Positions 10,801 to 20,260 are shown, numbered from the stretch's first letter. The stretch: DNA of 64,000 bases from Psychrobacter sp. PL19 (GCF_017875835.1 NZ_JAGING010000001.1:124001-188000), one strand, 5' to 3'. Notes: generated from the sequence alone by a model not told the origin. A program made the numbers and translations.

Positions 10801-11890
10801 CCGTTAGTTCGACTAGCTGTGGCCGTAGTTTTTCTAGCGCAGTCTGTTGCTGCGCTTGTGCTATTTCTAGATCATTAATCTCAGCTATTGCTTGCTCTCG
10901 TTGCTGTGCTAAATCAGCAAGTTGCTGCTTAATTTGGTCAAGCTGTGCTTGCCCATCATTTAATTGGTGCTCAGCGTGTTGATAGCTTAATTGCTGCTGA
11001 TAGTGTGCGCTTTGGGCATCGTCTTTTAGCCACTGCTCTTGGTTAATACGCGCAGTGAGTTTATCTTGCTGGGTTTTGAGCTGATCATAATTGGCTTGTA
11101 GCCTAGCCACTGTATTAACGCTACGCTCATGCTCAGCTTTATACTGCTGCTGCGACTGTTTGGCTTGATATAATTGCTGAATAGCCAGTTGCTGCTTGAT
11201 ATCAGCCAGAGTTTCGGCCAGCTCATCATAGCGCTGGGCACTGGCAGCTTGCTTAGATAGCGTCTTTTGTTGGCGTTCCAGCTCACTCTGCACATCATAT
11301 AGGCGCGCCAGATTGTCTTTAGTTTTTTCTAACTTTTTTTGAGTTTCATCACGGCGTGCTTGATAGCGAGATACTCCTGCCGCCTCTTCAATAAATTCAC
11401 GTAGCTGCATTGGGTTGGAGTCCACAATACGCCCTATCATGCCCTGCTCAATAACTGCATAGCTGCGCGAGCCGAGGCCAGTTCCCAAAAATACATCAAT
11501 CACATCACGGCGACGACAACGCGTGCCGTTAATAAAGTAATCTGAGCGCCCCTCCAAATTGACCTGACGGCGGACAGACAGCTCTTGATAGAGATTGAAC
11601 TCATGGCGAATACCCATTTGCTCGTCTTGGGTATGCTCAAAAGTCAGCTCGACACTGGCGACACTTTTTGCTGCTTTATCTTGCGTACCAGCAAAAATTA
11701 CATCACTCATCGCCCCGCCACGCAATTGCTTGGCAGAGGTTTCACCCAATACCCAACGGATAGCATCAATCACATTTGATTTGCCACAGCCGTTGGGCCC
11801 GACAATAGCAGTAATACCGCGGGGAAAGGTAAAGGTAGTAGCGTTAGCAAAGGACTTAAAGCCTGCTAATTTTAGAGATTTTAAACGCAT
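7871..11890 (-). CDS. smc: Chromosome partition protein SMC
   Basis: ATPase of the condensin-like complex that compacts and segregates the chromosome. Walker A GPNGCGKS lies at residues 31-38; the ABC signature LSGGEKTLTALSLIFAI and Walker B CVLDEVDAPLDD are near the C-terminus. Between them are two long Gln/Leu-rich coiled coils around a hinge. At 1339 residues it is clearly longer than the usual roughly 1150-1200. The excess is in the middle and includes a repetitive Asp/Ser/Asn/Leu tract encoded by 12-bp tandem repeats (10215-10274). No strong ribosome site is seen before ATG 11890. It heads the smc-zipA-ligA row; partner genes scpA and scpB are not in the window. Confidence 0.96.
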   Translation of the reverse strand: MRLKSLKLAGFKSFANATTFTFPRGITAIVGPNGCGKSNVIDAIRWVLGETSAKQLRGGAMSDVIFAGTQDKAAKSVASVELTFEHTQDEQMGIRHEFNLYQELSVRRQVNLEGRSDYFINGTRCRRRDVIDVFLGTGLGSRSYAVIEQGMIGRIVDSNPMQLREFIEEAAGVSRYQARRDETQKKLEKTKDNLARLYDVQSELERQQKTLSKQAASAQRYDELAETLADIKQQLAIQQLYQAKQSQQQYKAEHERSVNTVARLQANYDQLKTQQDKLTARINQEQWLKDDAQSAHYQQQLSYQHAEHQLNDGQAQLDQIKQQLADLAQQREQAIAEINDLEIAQAQQQTALEKLRPQLVELTAKRDTDKCDEQPLQRTWYESQNKLTHLQDSERLLEQQQALNTQSQHRLQLSQDKWARRQQNWQDLWVQSQQATQSQSSETTAFNSDNAAPGSQTTKAQIVDLDSQLQQLNRQQDSVEERLSELQPQERMLQQRLAEQQRALTEYEKRHALLAGEYDAIHQILHPKPTNNSQQQTANANSDLDSDLNSDLNSDLNSDSDSKLKGSFKSNAEDKVVSDYQPLPITTLREQIELSAQGQQYAHLLDNLLALWLDSHVLLLSQHNVNDNAQRTASLSSQFKRYLPELLAYQNGQKQQNTSENGHSLWLPVAHTANQNDSRKNDFIDTLPGQLKDNVFPLSQLIAQPTLALWQRCYLYIAQHDNNTDFEKNAQLTLILQALPSSALLLTTDGWLISSSGTINLSKFVGAQDEQADSQSNSQFLTQRLNQRQRLENLATLLDESEAQIITQQKTINQNQREYDTLVISLEETRAQADNLIRNQYQCQQQLTTQQAARDRQQADAQRLNIDKTALAEELQELEHEQKSLDREQLSIEQDRNMLTPKLAEARVTCQQLQADRNQLNRVRQIDTEAWQALQLSLQQSDIRLEHSVSSLARATDVQDKAIQNQQTLIARFESYQQQLPALQATLQTAQTARDQQQALLTERETILTALKHEYSEQQAALDTLQTEVQVKQSKLVSDATELALSEARLNDASNRAHESLAEYYQLSNKSNNSGQTLQTISVSSLLTDFITHERRVRPDKIADLHNKQSQLEQQLKKIGAVNLAAVAELSEVNQRLAPLVQQTEDIAASMNTLTNAIASIDETTKVLFMQTLEAVNIDLADLFAKVFGGGHASLTLNLDDMPANSSSDKHQSEPCSEQWRAGLTLMAQPKGKRNSRLAVLSGGEKTLTALSLIFAIFKQHPAPFCVLDEVDAPLDDANVARFTSLIHELANDLQFIFISHNKLAMQIADELKGITMPSPGISTLVSVSLEEAAHYIES
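10215..10274. repeat. Five 12-bp tandem repeats inside smc
   Basis: Three identical units TCACTGTTTAAG followed by two diverged units. On the coding strand they give an acidic L-N-S-D type peptide repeat in the hinge-proximal part of SMC. In-frame unit length means copy-number change would not break the gene. Confidence 0.9.
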
Positions 11891-12154
11891 GAAGTATCAA
11901 TAAGCTTAGCAAAAACAGGCGGCTATTCTACCTGAAATTTTGGGAGATTTTTGGAGTTTGTAAGATTTGAGTATAATCTGATATATAACTTTTAATCTTG
12001 CTATATAACTCATTTTCCCTAGCATCGCATCTCGTTTTGATTGGTTGTAAATGAGCAATATTAGTATCATTGTGGTCCAAGTTATAAAAATATAAAATGA
12101 AACCCGACGCAATCAAAGCCGTGATAAAATTTTCACTTTATAAGAAAATTTCCA

Positions 12155-12403
12155 TTAAGTTTTTATTCGCTTAGACCACCATTTTGATATGAGCACAAGT
12201 ATGGCAGCGGCATAAAGCAGCCAAACACCGCCCTTTAATAAGTCGATAACTATAAACGGAGATTTTGATATTTCGCCTGAAATAGATGCCGCTATATTTT
12301 TCGCATAGCTTTGGGCGATAAGGCCTAAAAAGAAATAGAGAGCAATTGCAGTAAAAGTCGTTAGAATTAATGCTATAACAAATTTTCTATCATTTCTATG
12401 CAT
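12155..12403 (-). CDS. Hypothetical small membrane protein
   Basis: An 82-residue protein I do not recognise. It has two hydrophobic helices (about residues 10-30 and 55-72) separated by a short polar loop, with a basic C-terminal tail (KWWSKRIKT). AAGGA lies eight bases before ATG 12403, which supports it as a real gene. It lies between smc and the TauE-type exporter, all on the minus strand. Likely an inner-membrane protein; no function can be assigned. Confidence 0.55.
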   Translation of the reverse strand: MHRNDRKFVIALILTTFTAIALYFFLGLIAQSYAKNIAASISGEISKSPFIVIDLLKGGVWLLYAAAILVLISKWWSKRIKT

Positions 12404-12472
12404 ACTTTTTATCCTTGTACAAATTACTTAATAGCACATTGTTACTCAGATTCAAATCTATAGCAGGCCAAG

Positions 12473-13279
12473 CTACAACACCCCAATACCGCTCAATAAC
12501 AACTGCCCGCCAGCAAATAACAACAATACCCCAAAGGCACGTTTGAGCATCAAAGCTGGCAATTTGTACGCAAGCTTCGCACCGACTTTTGCCATAATAA
12601 AGCTAATCACCGAAATGCATAAAAATCCAGAAATATGCACAAAGCCAATAGTGCCCTCTGGTAAGTTTTTGACATTTTGACCAAACCAGGCAAAGCCTAG
12701 CGCACCAGCAATTGCAATAGGTAAACCACAAGCAGCAGCGGTACCCACCGACTGCTTCATCGTCAGCCCTGCCCAGTTTAAAAAGGGTACCGTCAAACTA
12801 CCACCGCCAATACCGAAAATAGACGAGGCCAAACCAATACCCGTGCCGGCACCAAATTGTACGCCAGTAGAAGGCAGCGATTTGCCAAGCTGTTCCTTAT
12901 TAGAGAAGAACAACATTTTTATGGCTACTAATAATGCCCCGCCACCAATAATGGCTTTCAGTGCTTGGCCATCAATCGACTCAGCAACACCGGCCCCTAT
13001 TAAACTACCGATCACCAAACCCACTCCCATTTTACGCCAGATATCCCAACGCACGCCGCCACGCTTATTGTGCGCAGTCATTGAGCTGATTGAGGTGACA
13101 ACAATAGTCGCCAAAGAAGTACCAATCGCTAAATGAGTAACCACCTCAGGTGGGAAGTGATAGGCGGTGAAAATCCATACCAAGGCTGGCACGATAATCA
13201 TGCCACCACCAACACCGAACAAGCCGGCACAGACTCCTGCGAACGCGCCAGCAATTACAAACCATACATATAACATCAT
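12473..13279 (-). CDS. TauE/SafE family sulfite/organosulfonate exporter-like protein
   Basis: The 268-residue polytopic membrane protein shows the two-repeat TauE/SafE pattern. Near the N-terminus is FAGVCAGLFGVGGGMIIVPAL (about residues 15-35), and the matching second-half motif is GIGLASSIFGIGGGSLTVPFLNW (about 147-170). Each repeat has the glycine-rich re-entrant G-x-G-G-G element. Family members export sulfite, sulfoacetate or related anions, but many have no tested substrate and nothing nearby points to sulfur metabolism. AAAGG precedes the tandem ATGs at 13279/13276; either could start the protein. Confidence 0.85.
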   Translation of the reverse strand: MMLYVWFVIAGAFAGVCAGLFGVGGGMIIVPALVWIFTAYHFPPEVVTHLAIGTSLATIVVTSISSMTAHNKRGGVRWDIWRKMGVGLVIGSLIGAGVAESIDGQALKAIIGGGALLVAIKMLFFSNKEQLGKSLPSTGVQFGAGTGIGLASSIFGIGGGSLTVPFLNWAGLTMKQSVGTAAACGLPIAIAGALGFAWFGQNVKNLPEGTIGFVHISGFLCISVISFIMAKVGAKLAYKLPALMLKRAFGVLLLFAGGQLLLSGIGVL

Positions 13280-13481
13280 CCGTTTTACCTTTTAATATAC
13301 TTAATTTTTATTGTGTCCGTCTGCTATTGAGCTTGGCTTTTATTGTGCTTACTTTTATATGATAATAAGATGACGGTCTTGTTTTTTTATCCATGATGTC
13401 GACTTTCTGTCTTCTATTCTCCACAATCGCCTCAGTATATCAAAAATTACCCACACTACATTAACCACATCGACTAAAATT

Positions 13482-14498
13482 ATGCCACTAACCACCCTCT
13501 TAACGACCCTCAACCATCGCCATGTTGTCAGTAGTCCATCGACTAATAGCGAGCTGATTGACGCTGTACAAGCAGGAACTCTCAGTGCAGATGAGTCGCA
13601 ACTATTAACTGCCGACACCCAAACCGCAGGGCGTGGACAGCGCGGCCGTTCTTGGCAGTCACCGCAGGGTAATGTCTATCTGTCGTTGTATCATCCAGTG
13701 CAAATGCCGATCAGTGGTTTATTATCCTTAGTTATCGGGGCTGAATTGGCTAAAATGCCAGTGATTCAAACGCTGAATGACCAATTACGAGCGCAAGGAT
13801 TGGCTACTATTGGGGTAAAATGGGCCAATGATTTAGGGTTTTATCAAACGCCTAACCACTCTACTAAAGAACCTGCTCAACACTCTGATACATCAATCAA
13901 CCCCAATAAAGTGCGTGAGTCTGATGACGCTCATAATCTTACGCCACCAATCAGTTATTTTAATAAACTGGCGGGCATTTTGATTGAGCCAGTGTGGCAA
14001 TCAGGTAAATTAATTGGCGTAGTAATGGGGGTTGGCCTAAATGTACGAGCAACCCCAGCCTTGACCACCCAAACCAGCGAAGGTATGAGCTATCAAGCGA
14101 TTAGTCTACAAGACATTTATGAAACGCTAAACCCCTCCTCTAATAATAGCGATCTATCTAGATCAGAGACAATGAACGCAACCTTGCCAAGCCTACAAGA
14201 CTTATATCGGCAAATCAGTCACGCCTTAATAACAGCGATTACTTGCTTTGAGCAATTGGCTGCTGAAAAACTAACCGCCCACACTCAATATGCGGATGAA
14301 TTTATGACTCAGTTTGCCGCAATGGACGCACTGACAGGGTTACGGCTACAGGTGAGCCAAAATCATAACGACCAACTTCATATTACTACTGGGTATGCCT
14401 GCGGTATTGATACACACGGATGTTTGCAATTACGGCAAGATAACGGTAAGCTTTCCGCGCTTTTTACTGGTCGTATTGATGTTATTAATGAGGTTTAA
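13482..14498 (+). CDS. birA: Biotin--[acetyl-CoA-carboxylase] ligase BirA (no DNA-binding domain)
   Basis: Transfers biotin through biotinyl-AMP onto carboxylase carrier domains. The catalytic signatures are present: substrate motif STNSE (about 20-24), biotin/ATP loop GRGQRGRSW (50-58), KWANDL (113-118) and the KLAGILIE strand (162-169). The protein starts close to the catalytic domain, so the N-terminal helix-turn-helix of E. coli BirA is absent and it should not repress biotin genes. About 38 polar residues (122-160) are inserted before KLAGILIE. It is followed by coaX, a common pairing. Likely substrates include acetyl-CoA carboxylase and the methylcrotonyl-CoA carboxylase encoded nearby. 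Confidence 0.92.
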   Translation: MPLTTLLTTLNHRHVVSSPSTNSELIDAVQAGTLSADESQLLTADTQTAGRGQRGRSWQSPQGNVYLSLYHPVQMPISGLLSLVIGAELAKMPVIQTLNDQLRAQGLATIGVKWANDLGFYQTPNHSTKEPAQHSDTSINPNKVRESDDAHNLTPPISYFNKLAGILIEPVWQSGKLIGVVMGVGLNVRATPALTTQTSEGMSYQAISLQDIYETLNPSSNNSDLSRSETMNATLPSLQDLYRQISHALITAITCFEQLAAEKLTAHTQYADEFMTQFAAMDALTGLRLQVSQNHNDQLHITTGYACGIDTHGCLQLRQDNGKLSALFTGRIDVINEV

Positions 14499-14650
14499 AG
14501 CACCTACACTGGGCACTAATAGTGAATCAAATATAAAATAAGTACCAGACAGGTAAGTGAAGAGGGTACGTCACTTATCACAGCAAGTGCATTAAGCACG
14601 TCTGACACCGCAACTGCTTTATAATTGATTCATTCGATATAAGGATATTT

Positions 14651-15376
14651 ATGCTCTGGCTCGACTTGGGAAATACCCGTCTTAAATACTGGCTCACCGA
14701 TGATATCGGGCAGATTGTCTCGCATGACGCTAAGCAACATTTGCAAGCGCCTGCAGAACTACTCATGGGTTTGACGGATCGCTTTGAGCGCTATGCTCCT
14801 GACTTTATCGGTATCTCGTCAGTACTGGGTGACGAGCTTAATGAACGAGTGTCAAAAACCTTGAGTCGACTGGGTATTCCTTTCGAGTTTGTCCATGTTG
14901 ATGCCGAACATCCACTCATGCGTAGTGATTACGATGCCAACCAATTAGGCTGTGATCGCTGGCTACAAATGCTGGGTGCCGTGGATAAGAAAAAGCGTCA
15001 ATGTGTGATTGGCTGCGGAACGGCTGTGACTATTGATCTGATTGATCACGCCGAGCATTTGGGCGGCTATATTTTTCCTAATATCTATCTGCAGCGTGAG
15101 TCGTTGTTCTCAGGTACTAAACAAATCACCATCTCTAACGGTACCTTTGATCGCATCACTCAAGGCACCAACACTCATGAGGCGGTACACCGAGGTATCC
15201 TGTTGTCTATCGTCGGCGCGGTAAATGAGATTACCAATCGTCATCCAAACTTTGAGCTGATCATGACCGGTGGCGATGCTAATATGATTGCCCAACATGT
15301 TAATCGTCCAGTGCGTATTCGTGAAGATTTACTGCTCAACGGCATAGCGCGATATTTCGACTATAGCAAACAGTAA
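14651..15376 (+). CDS. coaX: Type III pantothenate kinase CoaX
   Basis: Catalyses the first step of coenzyme A synthesis, ATP-dependent phosphorylation of pantothenate. The 241-residue protein has the ASKHA fold marks of CoaX: phosphate loop DLGNTRLKYW at residues 5-14, the central GCGTAVTIDL segment (about 124-133), a GGYIFPN block and the late MTGGDA motif. AAGGA is five bases before the ATG. It lies 152 bp behind birA on the same strand and is closed by a strong terminator, so the two may form one transcript. Confidence 0.95.
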   Translation: MLWLDLGNTRLKYWLTDDIGQIVSHDAKQHLQAPAELLMGLTDRFERYAPDFIGISSVLGDELNERVSKTLSRLGIPFEFVHVDAEHPLMRSDYDANQLGCDRWLQMLGAVDKKKRQCVIGCGTAVTIDLIDHAEHLGGYIFPNIYLQRESLFSGTKQITISNGTFDRITQGTNTHEAVHRGILLSIVGAVNEITNRHPNFELIMTGGDANMIAQHVNRPVRIREDLLLNGIARYFDYSKQ

Positions 15377-15414
15377 TTAGCCTGCGAAAAACTATTGATA
15401 AAAAACAATCCATA

Positions 15415-15448
15415 AAAAAGCAGTAAGTCTCAGACTTACTGCTTTTTT
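15415..15448 (+). terminator. Terminator after coaX
   Basis: Inverted repeat GCAGTAAG / CTTACTGC (extendable) flanked by A6 on the left and T6 on the right, so it could act in both directions. Confidence 0.92.
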
Positions 15449-15484
15449 ATGGGTTAACGGACAGTGCGAGCTGTTTTGTGGGCT

Positions 15485-15629
15485 CTATAGTCAATGAAAA
15501 GTAACATCGATACATAACATAACATACTGCTGGCATAAGTTTTTCTTGCTTGCTGTGCCTACGCAGACAGAGGCTGCAAAAAGCTTATACCAACAGTACC
15601 GTAGCGTTTTTAAGGTATTTTAACTATAG
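15485..15629 (+). repeat. Palindromic miniature element, copy D (subfamily 2)
   Basis: Begins TATAGTCAATGAAAAGTAA, contains CTTGCTGTGCCTACGCAGAC in the core and ends AACTATAG. It lies between the convergent coaX and liuA genes. The rest of the 413-bp gap (15630-15789) holds nothing I can identify. Confidence 0.9.
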
Positions 15630-15789
15630 ATTCTGAGTTATGGCATCATTTTAAAAGCTTTAGCACTTCAAATTATTAAACTTTCAAAAACAACCTCACG
15701 CTGTCTGTCCGTCTATTCGCCTGCTCAGTCATGCCAGTTGCTGGCTAACTTATGAGCCTAGTTATGAGCCAAGCTGTTTATTAGTCAGA

Positions 15790-16968
15790 CTATTTAGTCT
15801 CGTTAAACAACTCACGGCCGATCAGCATACGGCGGATTTCACTGGTACCCGCTCCAATCTCATATAGCTTGGCATCGCGCCATAAACGACCCAGTGGATA
15901 CTCATTGGTATAGCCATTACCGCCAAATATTTGAATGCCTTCACCTGCCATCCATGTGGCTTTTTCAGCACACCATAAGATAACACTGGCGCAGTCTTTA
16001 CGTACTTGACGACTATGACCGGCTTCTAGCGCGTCGAGGTTTTTACCGACCGTATATAAGAAGCTGCGACCAGCTTGTAGCACGGTGTACATATCAGCGA
16101 CTTTACCTTGAATCAGCTGAAATTCACCAATGGCTTGACCGAATTGCTGACGATCGTGGATATAAGGAATCACATTGTCCATCACCGATTGCATGATACC
16201 AATAGGACCAGCAGCCAATACCGCGCGCTCGTAATCCAGCCCACTCATCAATACTTTGACGCCATTATTTAAGCCGCCAAGGATATTTTCACTAGGCACT
16301 TCGACATTGCTAAAGGTCATCTCGCCAGTATGGCTGCCACGCATGCCTAATTTATCGAGCTTTTGTGCAGTACCAAAGCCTGCCATACCCTTCTCAATGA
16401 TAAAGGCAGTAATCCCTTTAGCACCGAGCTCAGGATTGGTTTTGGCATAAACCACCATCACATCCGCATCAGGGCCGTTGGTAATCCACATTTTGCTACC
16501 GTTCAAAATATAGCTACCGTCTTTTTCTTCGGCTTTGAGCTTCATACTGGTGACATCAGAACCAGCACCGGTTTCACTCATGGCAAGCGCACCAATAAAT
16601 TCACCACTCAGCAGTTTAGGTAGATATTTTTGCTTCTGCTCTTCACTGCCATTACGTTTGAGCTGATTGATGCAAAGGTTTGAATGGGCGCCATAACTGA
16701 GTGCCACCGACGCAGAAGCGCGGCTAATCTCTTCCATCACCACCATATGCGCGACGTAGCCCATATCAACCCCGCCATACTCTTCAGGAACGGTGATACC
16801 ATGAAGGCCTAAATCACCCATTTTTTGCCATAGATCCATTGGGAATTCATCGCTGGAATCAATCTCAGCGGCACGCGGGGCAATTTCATTCGCCGCAAAT
16901 TTTTGCACCATATCGCGTAGGGCATCAATATCTTCGCCAAGCTGAAAGTCTAATCCGGGTAAACTCAT
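15790..16968 (-). CDS. liuA: Isovaleryl-CoA dehydrogenase
   Basis: FAD enzyme that oxidises isovaleryl-CoA to 3-methylcrotonyl-CoA in leucine breakdown, passing electrons to ETF. The 392-residue length and the acyl-CoA dehydrogenase blocks fit: [12 protein letters not shown] (about 127-138), WITNG (161-165), and the C-terminal [22 protein letters not shown]. The catalytic base is predicted at Glu247 in [10 protein letters not shown], the helix position used by isovaleryl- rather than medium-chain enzymes. AAGGA precedes ATG 16968. It is the last gene of the liu operon, behind liuE. Confidence 0.95.
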   Translation of the reverse strand: MSLPGLDFQLGEDIDALRDMVQKFAANEIAPRAAEIDSSDEFPMDLWQKMGDLGLHGITVPEEYGGVDMGYVAHMVVMEEISRASASVALSYGAHSNLCINQLKRNGSEEQKQKYLPKLLSGEFIGALAMSETGAGSDVTSMKLKAEEKDGSYILNGSKMWITNGPDADVMVVYAKTNPELGAKGITAFIIEKGMAGFGTAQKLDKLGMRGSHTGEMTFSNVEVPSENILGGLNNGVKVLMSGLDYERAVLAAGPIGIMQSVMDNVIPYIHDRQQFGQAIGEFQLIQGKVADMYTVLQAGRSFLYTVGKNLDALEAGHSRQVRKDCASVILWCAEKATWMAGEGIQIFGGNGYTNEYPLGRLWRDAKLYEIGAGTSEIRRMLIGRELFNETK

Positions 16969-17057
16969 AATTATTCCTTATATTTTAGGTTCTAATCTAT
17001 TAATATTTTTAAAGGTTATTAGCGCGTAGGGTACTTTTATTGATTAATAGCTCAAGA

Positions 17058-17972
17058 CTAACGCTGGTTAATCAATGCACGCGCAACGTTGGAGCCATTG
17101 GGACGCTCTAAAAATGCACTGATACGCTCGCCAGCACTGACCAACTTTTCCAGATCAATACCGGTACGGATACCCATACCGTGCAGCATATAAACCACAT
17201 CTTCAGTCGCCACATTACCGGTTGCCCCTTTGGCATATGGACAACCACCAAGCCCAGCAACGGATGTATCAAACTCGCGCACACCCATCTGCAATGCCGC
17301 TAAGGTATTACTCAATGCCTGACCATAAGTGTCATGAAAGTGCCCCGATATCGCTGCTATATCAACATATTCAAGCGCTGCTTGTAAAGCACGCTGAACT
17401 TTGAGGGGTGTACCAACACCTATAGTATCGGCAATGCCAATTTGCTCGGCACCAATCTCGACCAGACGCTTGGTCACATACGCTACTTGACTGGGGTCAA
17501 TATCACCTTCATAAGGACAGCCGACCGTACACGAAATAACTCCGCGAACCTTGATACCTTGGGCTTTAGCAGCAGCAGCGACTGGGGCAAAGCGTGCAAT
17601 ACTGTCATCGATGCTACAGTTAATATTCTTTTGACTAAAGGTTTCACTGGCTGAGCCAAATATGACAATTTCATCAGGACGATGCACGATAGCATTTTCA
17701 AAGCCACGCATATTGGGCACTAATACGGAATAACAAACGTCATCATGACGTGTGGGCTCAAGCGCTTCCAACAGTGCACTGTTATCACCCATTTGCGGTA
17801 CCCATTTAGGCGAGACAAAGCTAGTCGCTTCAAGCTTTTTAATCCCAGCGGCAATCAGGTCTTCAATCAGTGCTTGCTTGATGGCAGTTGGTACGGTTTT
17901 GGACTCATTTTGCAAGCCATCACGCGGACTGACGTCAACGATCAGTACCTGGTCGGGATACGAGTGTTTCAT
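17058..17972 (-). CDS. liuE: Hydroxymethylglutaryl-CoA lyase
   Basis: Cleaves HMG-CoA to acetyl-CoA and acetoacetate, the last step of leucine degradation. The N-terminal metal/substrate motif VDVSPRDGLQNE and the C-terminal family signature with catalytic Cys in GLGGCPYAKGATGNVATED are both present in a 304-residue TIM-barrel protein. The start is set at ATG 17972 because AAGGA is eight bases upstream; an ATG three codons earlier overlaps that site. It lies between liuD and liuA with gaps of about 90-150 bp. Confidence 0.95.
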   Translation of the reverse strand: MKHSYPDQVLIVDVSPRDGLQNESKTVPTAIKQALIEDLIAAGIKKLEATSFVSPKWVPQMGDNSALLEALEPTRHDDVCYSVLVPNMRGFENAIVHRPDEIVIFGSASETFSQKNINCSIDDSIARFAPVAAAAKAQGIKVRGVISCTVGCPYEGDIDPSQVAYVTKRLVEIGAEQIGIADTIGVGTPLKVQRALQAALEYVDIAAISGHFHDTYGQALSNTLAALQMGVREFDTSVAGLGGCPYAKGATGNVATEDVVYMLHGMGIRTGIDLEKLVSAGERISAFLERPNGSNVARALINQR

Positions 17973-18121
17973 GATTGCCATCCTTTTTATTAATCTGTTT
18001 TTACTGATCTGACTGTTAGTGTGGTTAATGGGCTAAAAGCTACTAGGCTGAAATTTTTAAAGAGCTAATTTCGCAAACAGTTATTTCTAAAAACCGCCAT
18101 GCTCTTTAACTGTCGCTATCA

Positions 18122-20260
18122 TTATCCTTCTTCGGTAGCATCAATTCGCAATAACTCATCACCATCGGCAACCAAATCGCCGGCTTTAAATAGCAGCTCT
18201 GCGACTACACCATCCGTAGGCGCGATGATAGTATGCTCAATTTTCATGGCTTCAATCACAGCTAACGGCTCGCCTTGCTTGACGGTATCACCTACGGCTA
18301 CCTTAAAGGCAATAACTTGTCCTGGCATAGGCGATTTTAGACTACCAACCGCCGCATTATCCTCACCAACATGAGCCATAATATCAATTAAAGTAATCTG
18401 ATCACGCCCAGCATCAGTAAAGACATATACAGTTTCATTATGTAGCCAACTTTGGGCGCTAATACGTGTACCGTCTAACCATAAAACATGGTTGTGTGCA
18501 TCGCTGCTTGTGTAGCTGACATGGCCCTTATATAAATTATGGGTTGGACTGGCAGTATTATTTTTGTCGTTAACTTGGTCTGTATCTTTACCATCATTAT
18601 TAGTCGTATCATGCTCAATGACCATATCAAAGCGACTGGCTTTATCGTTAGACTTGTCAAGACCACTATCTGAGCATGTAGCACCATTGTACCAATCACT
18701 AATATGAGCTAAATAAGGCTGCTCATCATAAACCAAACTAAACTGCCGCGTATAATCGGTATAAGCGCGAAACCCTGAGGTCTGGCCAAAAGGGTCAAAA
18801 GAATTGGCATCCGTATCGGCCGACTCAGTGGCAAGCTGCTGAACAATGGCAGTGCTAATGAGTGTTGATAGCTCAAGAGGCTGTTGGTCAAAAAGGTCAG
18901 CCCGCTCCCGCTCAATCAATGCCGTATCTAGATTGGCATTGCTAAATGAATCGGTATTAATAATATAACGTAAGAATGCTACGTTGTTCGGCAGTCCAAC
19001 GATGCGCGTTTGTGCCAGTGCGCGATCAAGTTTGGCTAACGCTTGCTCACGAGTTGGTGCATGAACAATTAGTTTGGCAATCATCGAATCATAAAAGGGG
19101 CTAATGACATCGCCTTCGCGGACACCGTCATCAAGACGTATATCAGCAATGTTAAAGGTACTGTGTTCAGGCTTTTGATAAGTAAACAACGTCCCCGTCG
19201 CTGGCAGGAAATCATTGTCAGGGTTTTCAGCACAGATTCGTGCTTCAATAGCATGACCATTAATAACCAGCTGATCTTGGGTTTTCGGTAATGACTCACC
19301 AGCAGCAACCAATAGCTGCCATTCAACCAAATCTAAACCAGTAATTGCTTCGGTAACCGGATGCTCGACTTGCAAACGCGTATTCATCTCCATGAAGTAA
19401 AAATTCATGGAAGTCTCACGCTGCTCAACGATAAACTCGACGGTTCCTGCGCCAACATAACTCACTGCCCGCGCAGCCTCGATAGCCGCTGCGCCCATTT
19501 CCTCGCGCATGCTGATATCGACACCAGGCGCTGGCGCCTCTTCAAGAACTTTTTGATGACGGCGCTGTACCGAGCAATCTCGCTCAAATAAATGCACATA
19601 ATTTCCGTGGCTATCGCCAAATACTTGGATTTCGATATGACGCGGTTTGAGGGCATACTTTTCGACCAATACTTGATCATTACCGAAGCTGGTTATCGCT
19701 TCACGGCGGCAAGACTCTAATAGGCCGATAAAGTCAGCGCTTTGCTCGACAATACGCATGCCTTTACCACCGCCACCAGCACTGGCTTTGATTAATACTG
19801 GATAGCCGATTTCATCAGCTTGCGCCCTTAAGAATTCGCCATCTTGATTGTCGCCATGATAGCCAGGAATTAGTGGTACGCCAGCTGTTTCCATCAAGCG
19901 TTTAGATTCAGACTTACCGCCCATGGCACGGATAGCAGCAGCCGATGGACCGATAAATACTAAGCCGGCATCATGACAAGCTTGAGCAAATTCAGCATTT
20001 TCACTCAGGAATCCATAACCAGGATGAATGGCTTGCGCGCCGGTTTCTTTAGCGATCGCAATAATAGCATCACCTTTAAGGTAACTGTCTTTTGGGGCAG
20101 AACCACCCAAATAGACGGCTTCATCACAGACAGCCACATGCTTGGCATGACGGTCAGCATCGGAATAGACAGCGACGGTATTAACACCCATACGCTTTGC
20201 AGTCGCTGCCACTCGGCAGGCAATCTCGCCACGGTTGGCAATCAAAATTTTAGAAAACAT
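18122..20260 (-). CDS. liuD: Methylcrotonyl-CoA carboxylase, alpha (biotin) subunit
   Basis: Carboxylates its own biotin and passes CO2 to the beta subunit, making 3-methylglutaconyl-CoA. The N-terminal biotin carboxylase (about 1-450) has the ATP-grasp glycine loop KASAGGGGKGMR and the MNTRLQVEHPVTE block. A linker/BT region follows, then a C-terminal biotinyl domain with the acceptor Lys673 in EAMKIEH. The linker (about 570-600) is unusually rich in Asp, Asn and Lys. At 712 residues it is slightly longer than typical. AAGGA precedes the ATG. The partner beta subunit is liuB, two genes upstream, and BirA is encoded 3.6 kb beyond the end of this gene. Confidence 0.95.
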   Translation of the reverse strand: MFSKILIANRGEIACRVAATAKRMGVNTVAVYSDADRHAKHVAVCDEAVYLGGSAPKDSYLKGDAIIAIAKETGAQAIHPGYGFLSENAEFAQACHDAGLVFIGPSAAAIRAMGGKSESKRLMETAGVPLIPGYHGDNQDGEFLRAQADEIGYPVLIKASAGGGGKGMRIVEQSADFIGLLESCRREAITSFGNDQVLVEKYALKPRHIEIQVFGDSHGNYVHLFERDCSVQRRHQKVLEEAPAPGVDISMREEMGAAAIEAARAVSYVGAGTVEFIVEQRETSMNFYFMEMNTRLQVEHPVTEAITGLDLVEWQLLVAAGESLPKTQDQLVINGHAIEARICAENPDNDFLPATGTLFTYQKPEHSTFNIADIRLDDGVREGDVISPFYDSMIAKLIVHAPTREQALAKLDRALAQTRIVGLPNNVAFLRYIINTDSFSNANLDTALIERERADLFDQQPLELSTLISTAIVQQLATESADTDANSFDPFGQTSGFRAYTDYTRQFSLVYDEQPYLAHISDWYNGATCSDSGLDKSNDKASRFDMVIEHDTTNNDGKDTDQVNDKNNTASPTHNLYKGHVSYTSSDAHNHVLWLDGTRISAQSWLHNETVYVFTDAGRDQITLIDIMAHVGEDNAAVGSLKSPMPGQVIAFKVAVGDTVKQGEPLAVIEAMKIEHTIIAPTDGVVAELLFKAGDLVADGDELLRIDATEEG

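Noticed and set aside
10680..10982. Long antisense frame within smc (Cys/Ser-rich)
   Set aside because: A shadow of the Gln-rich coiled coil: CAG/CAA codons read backwards give Leu/Cys/Ser-rich frames. No independent support.
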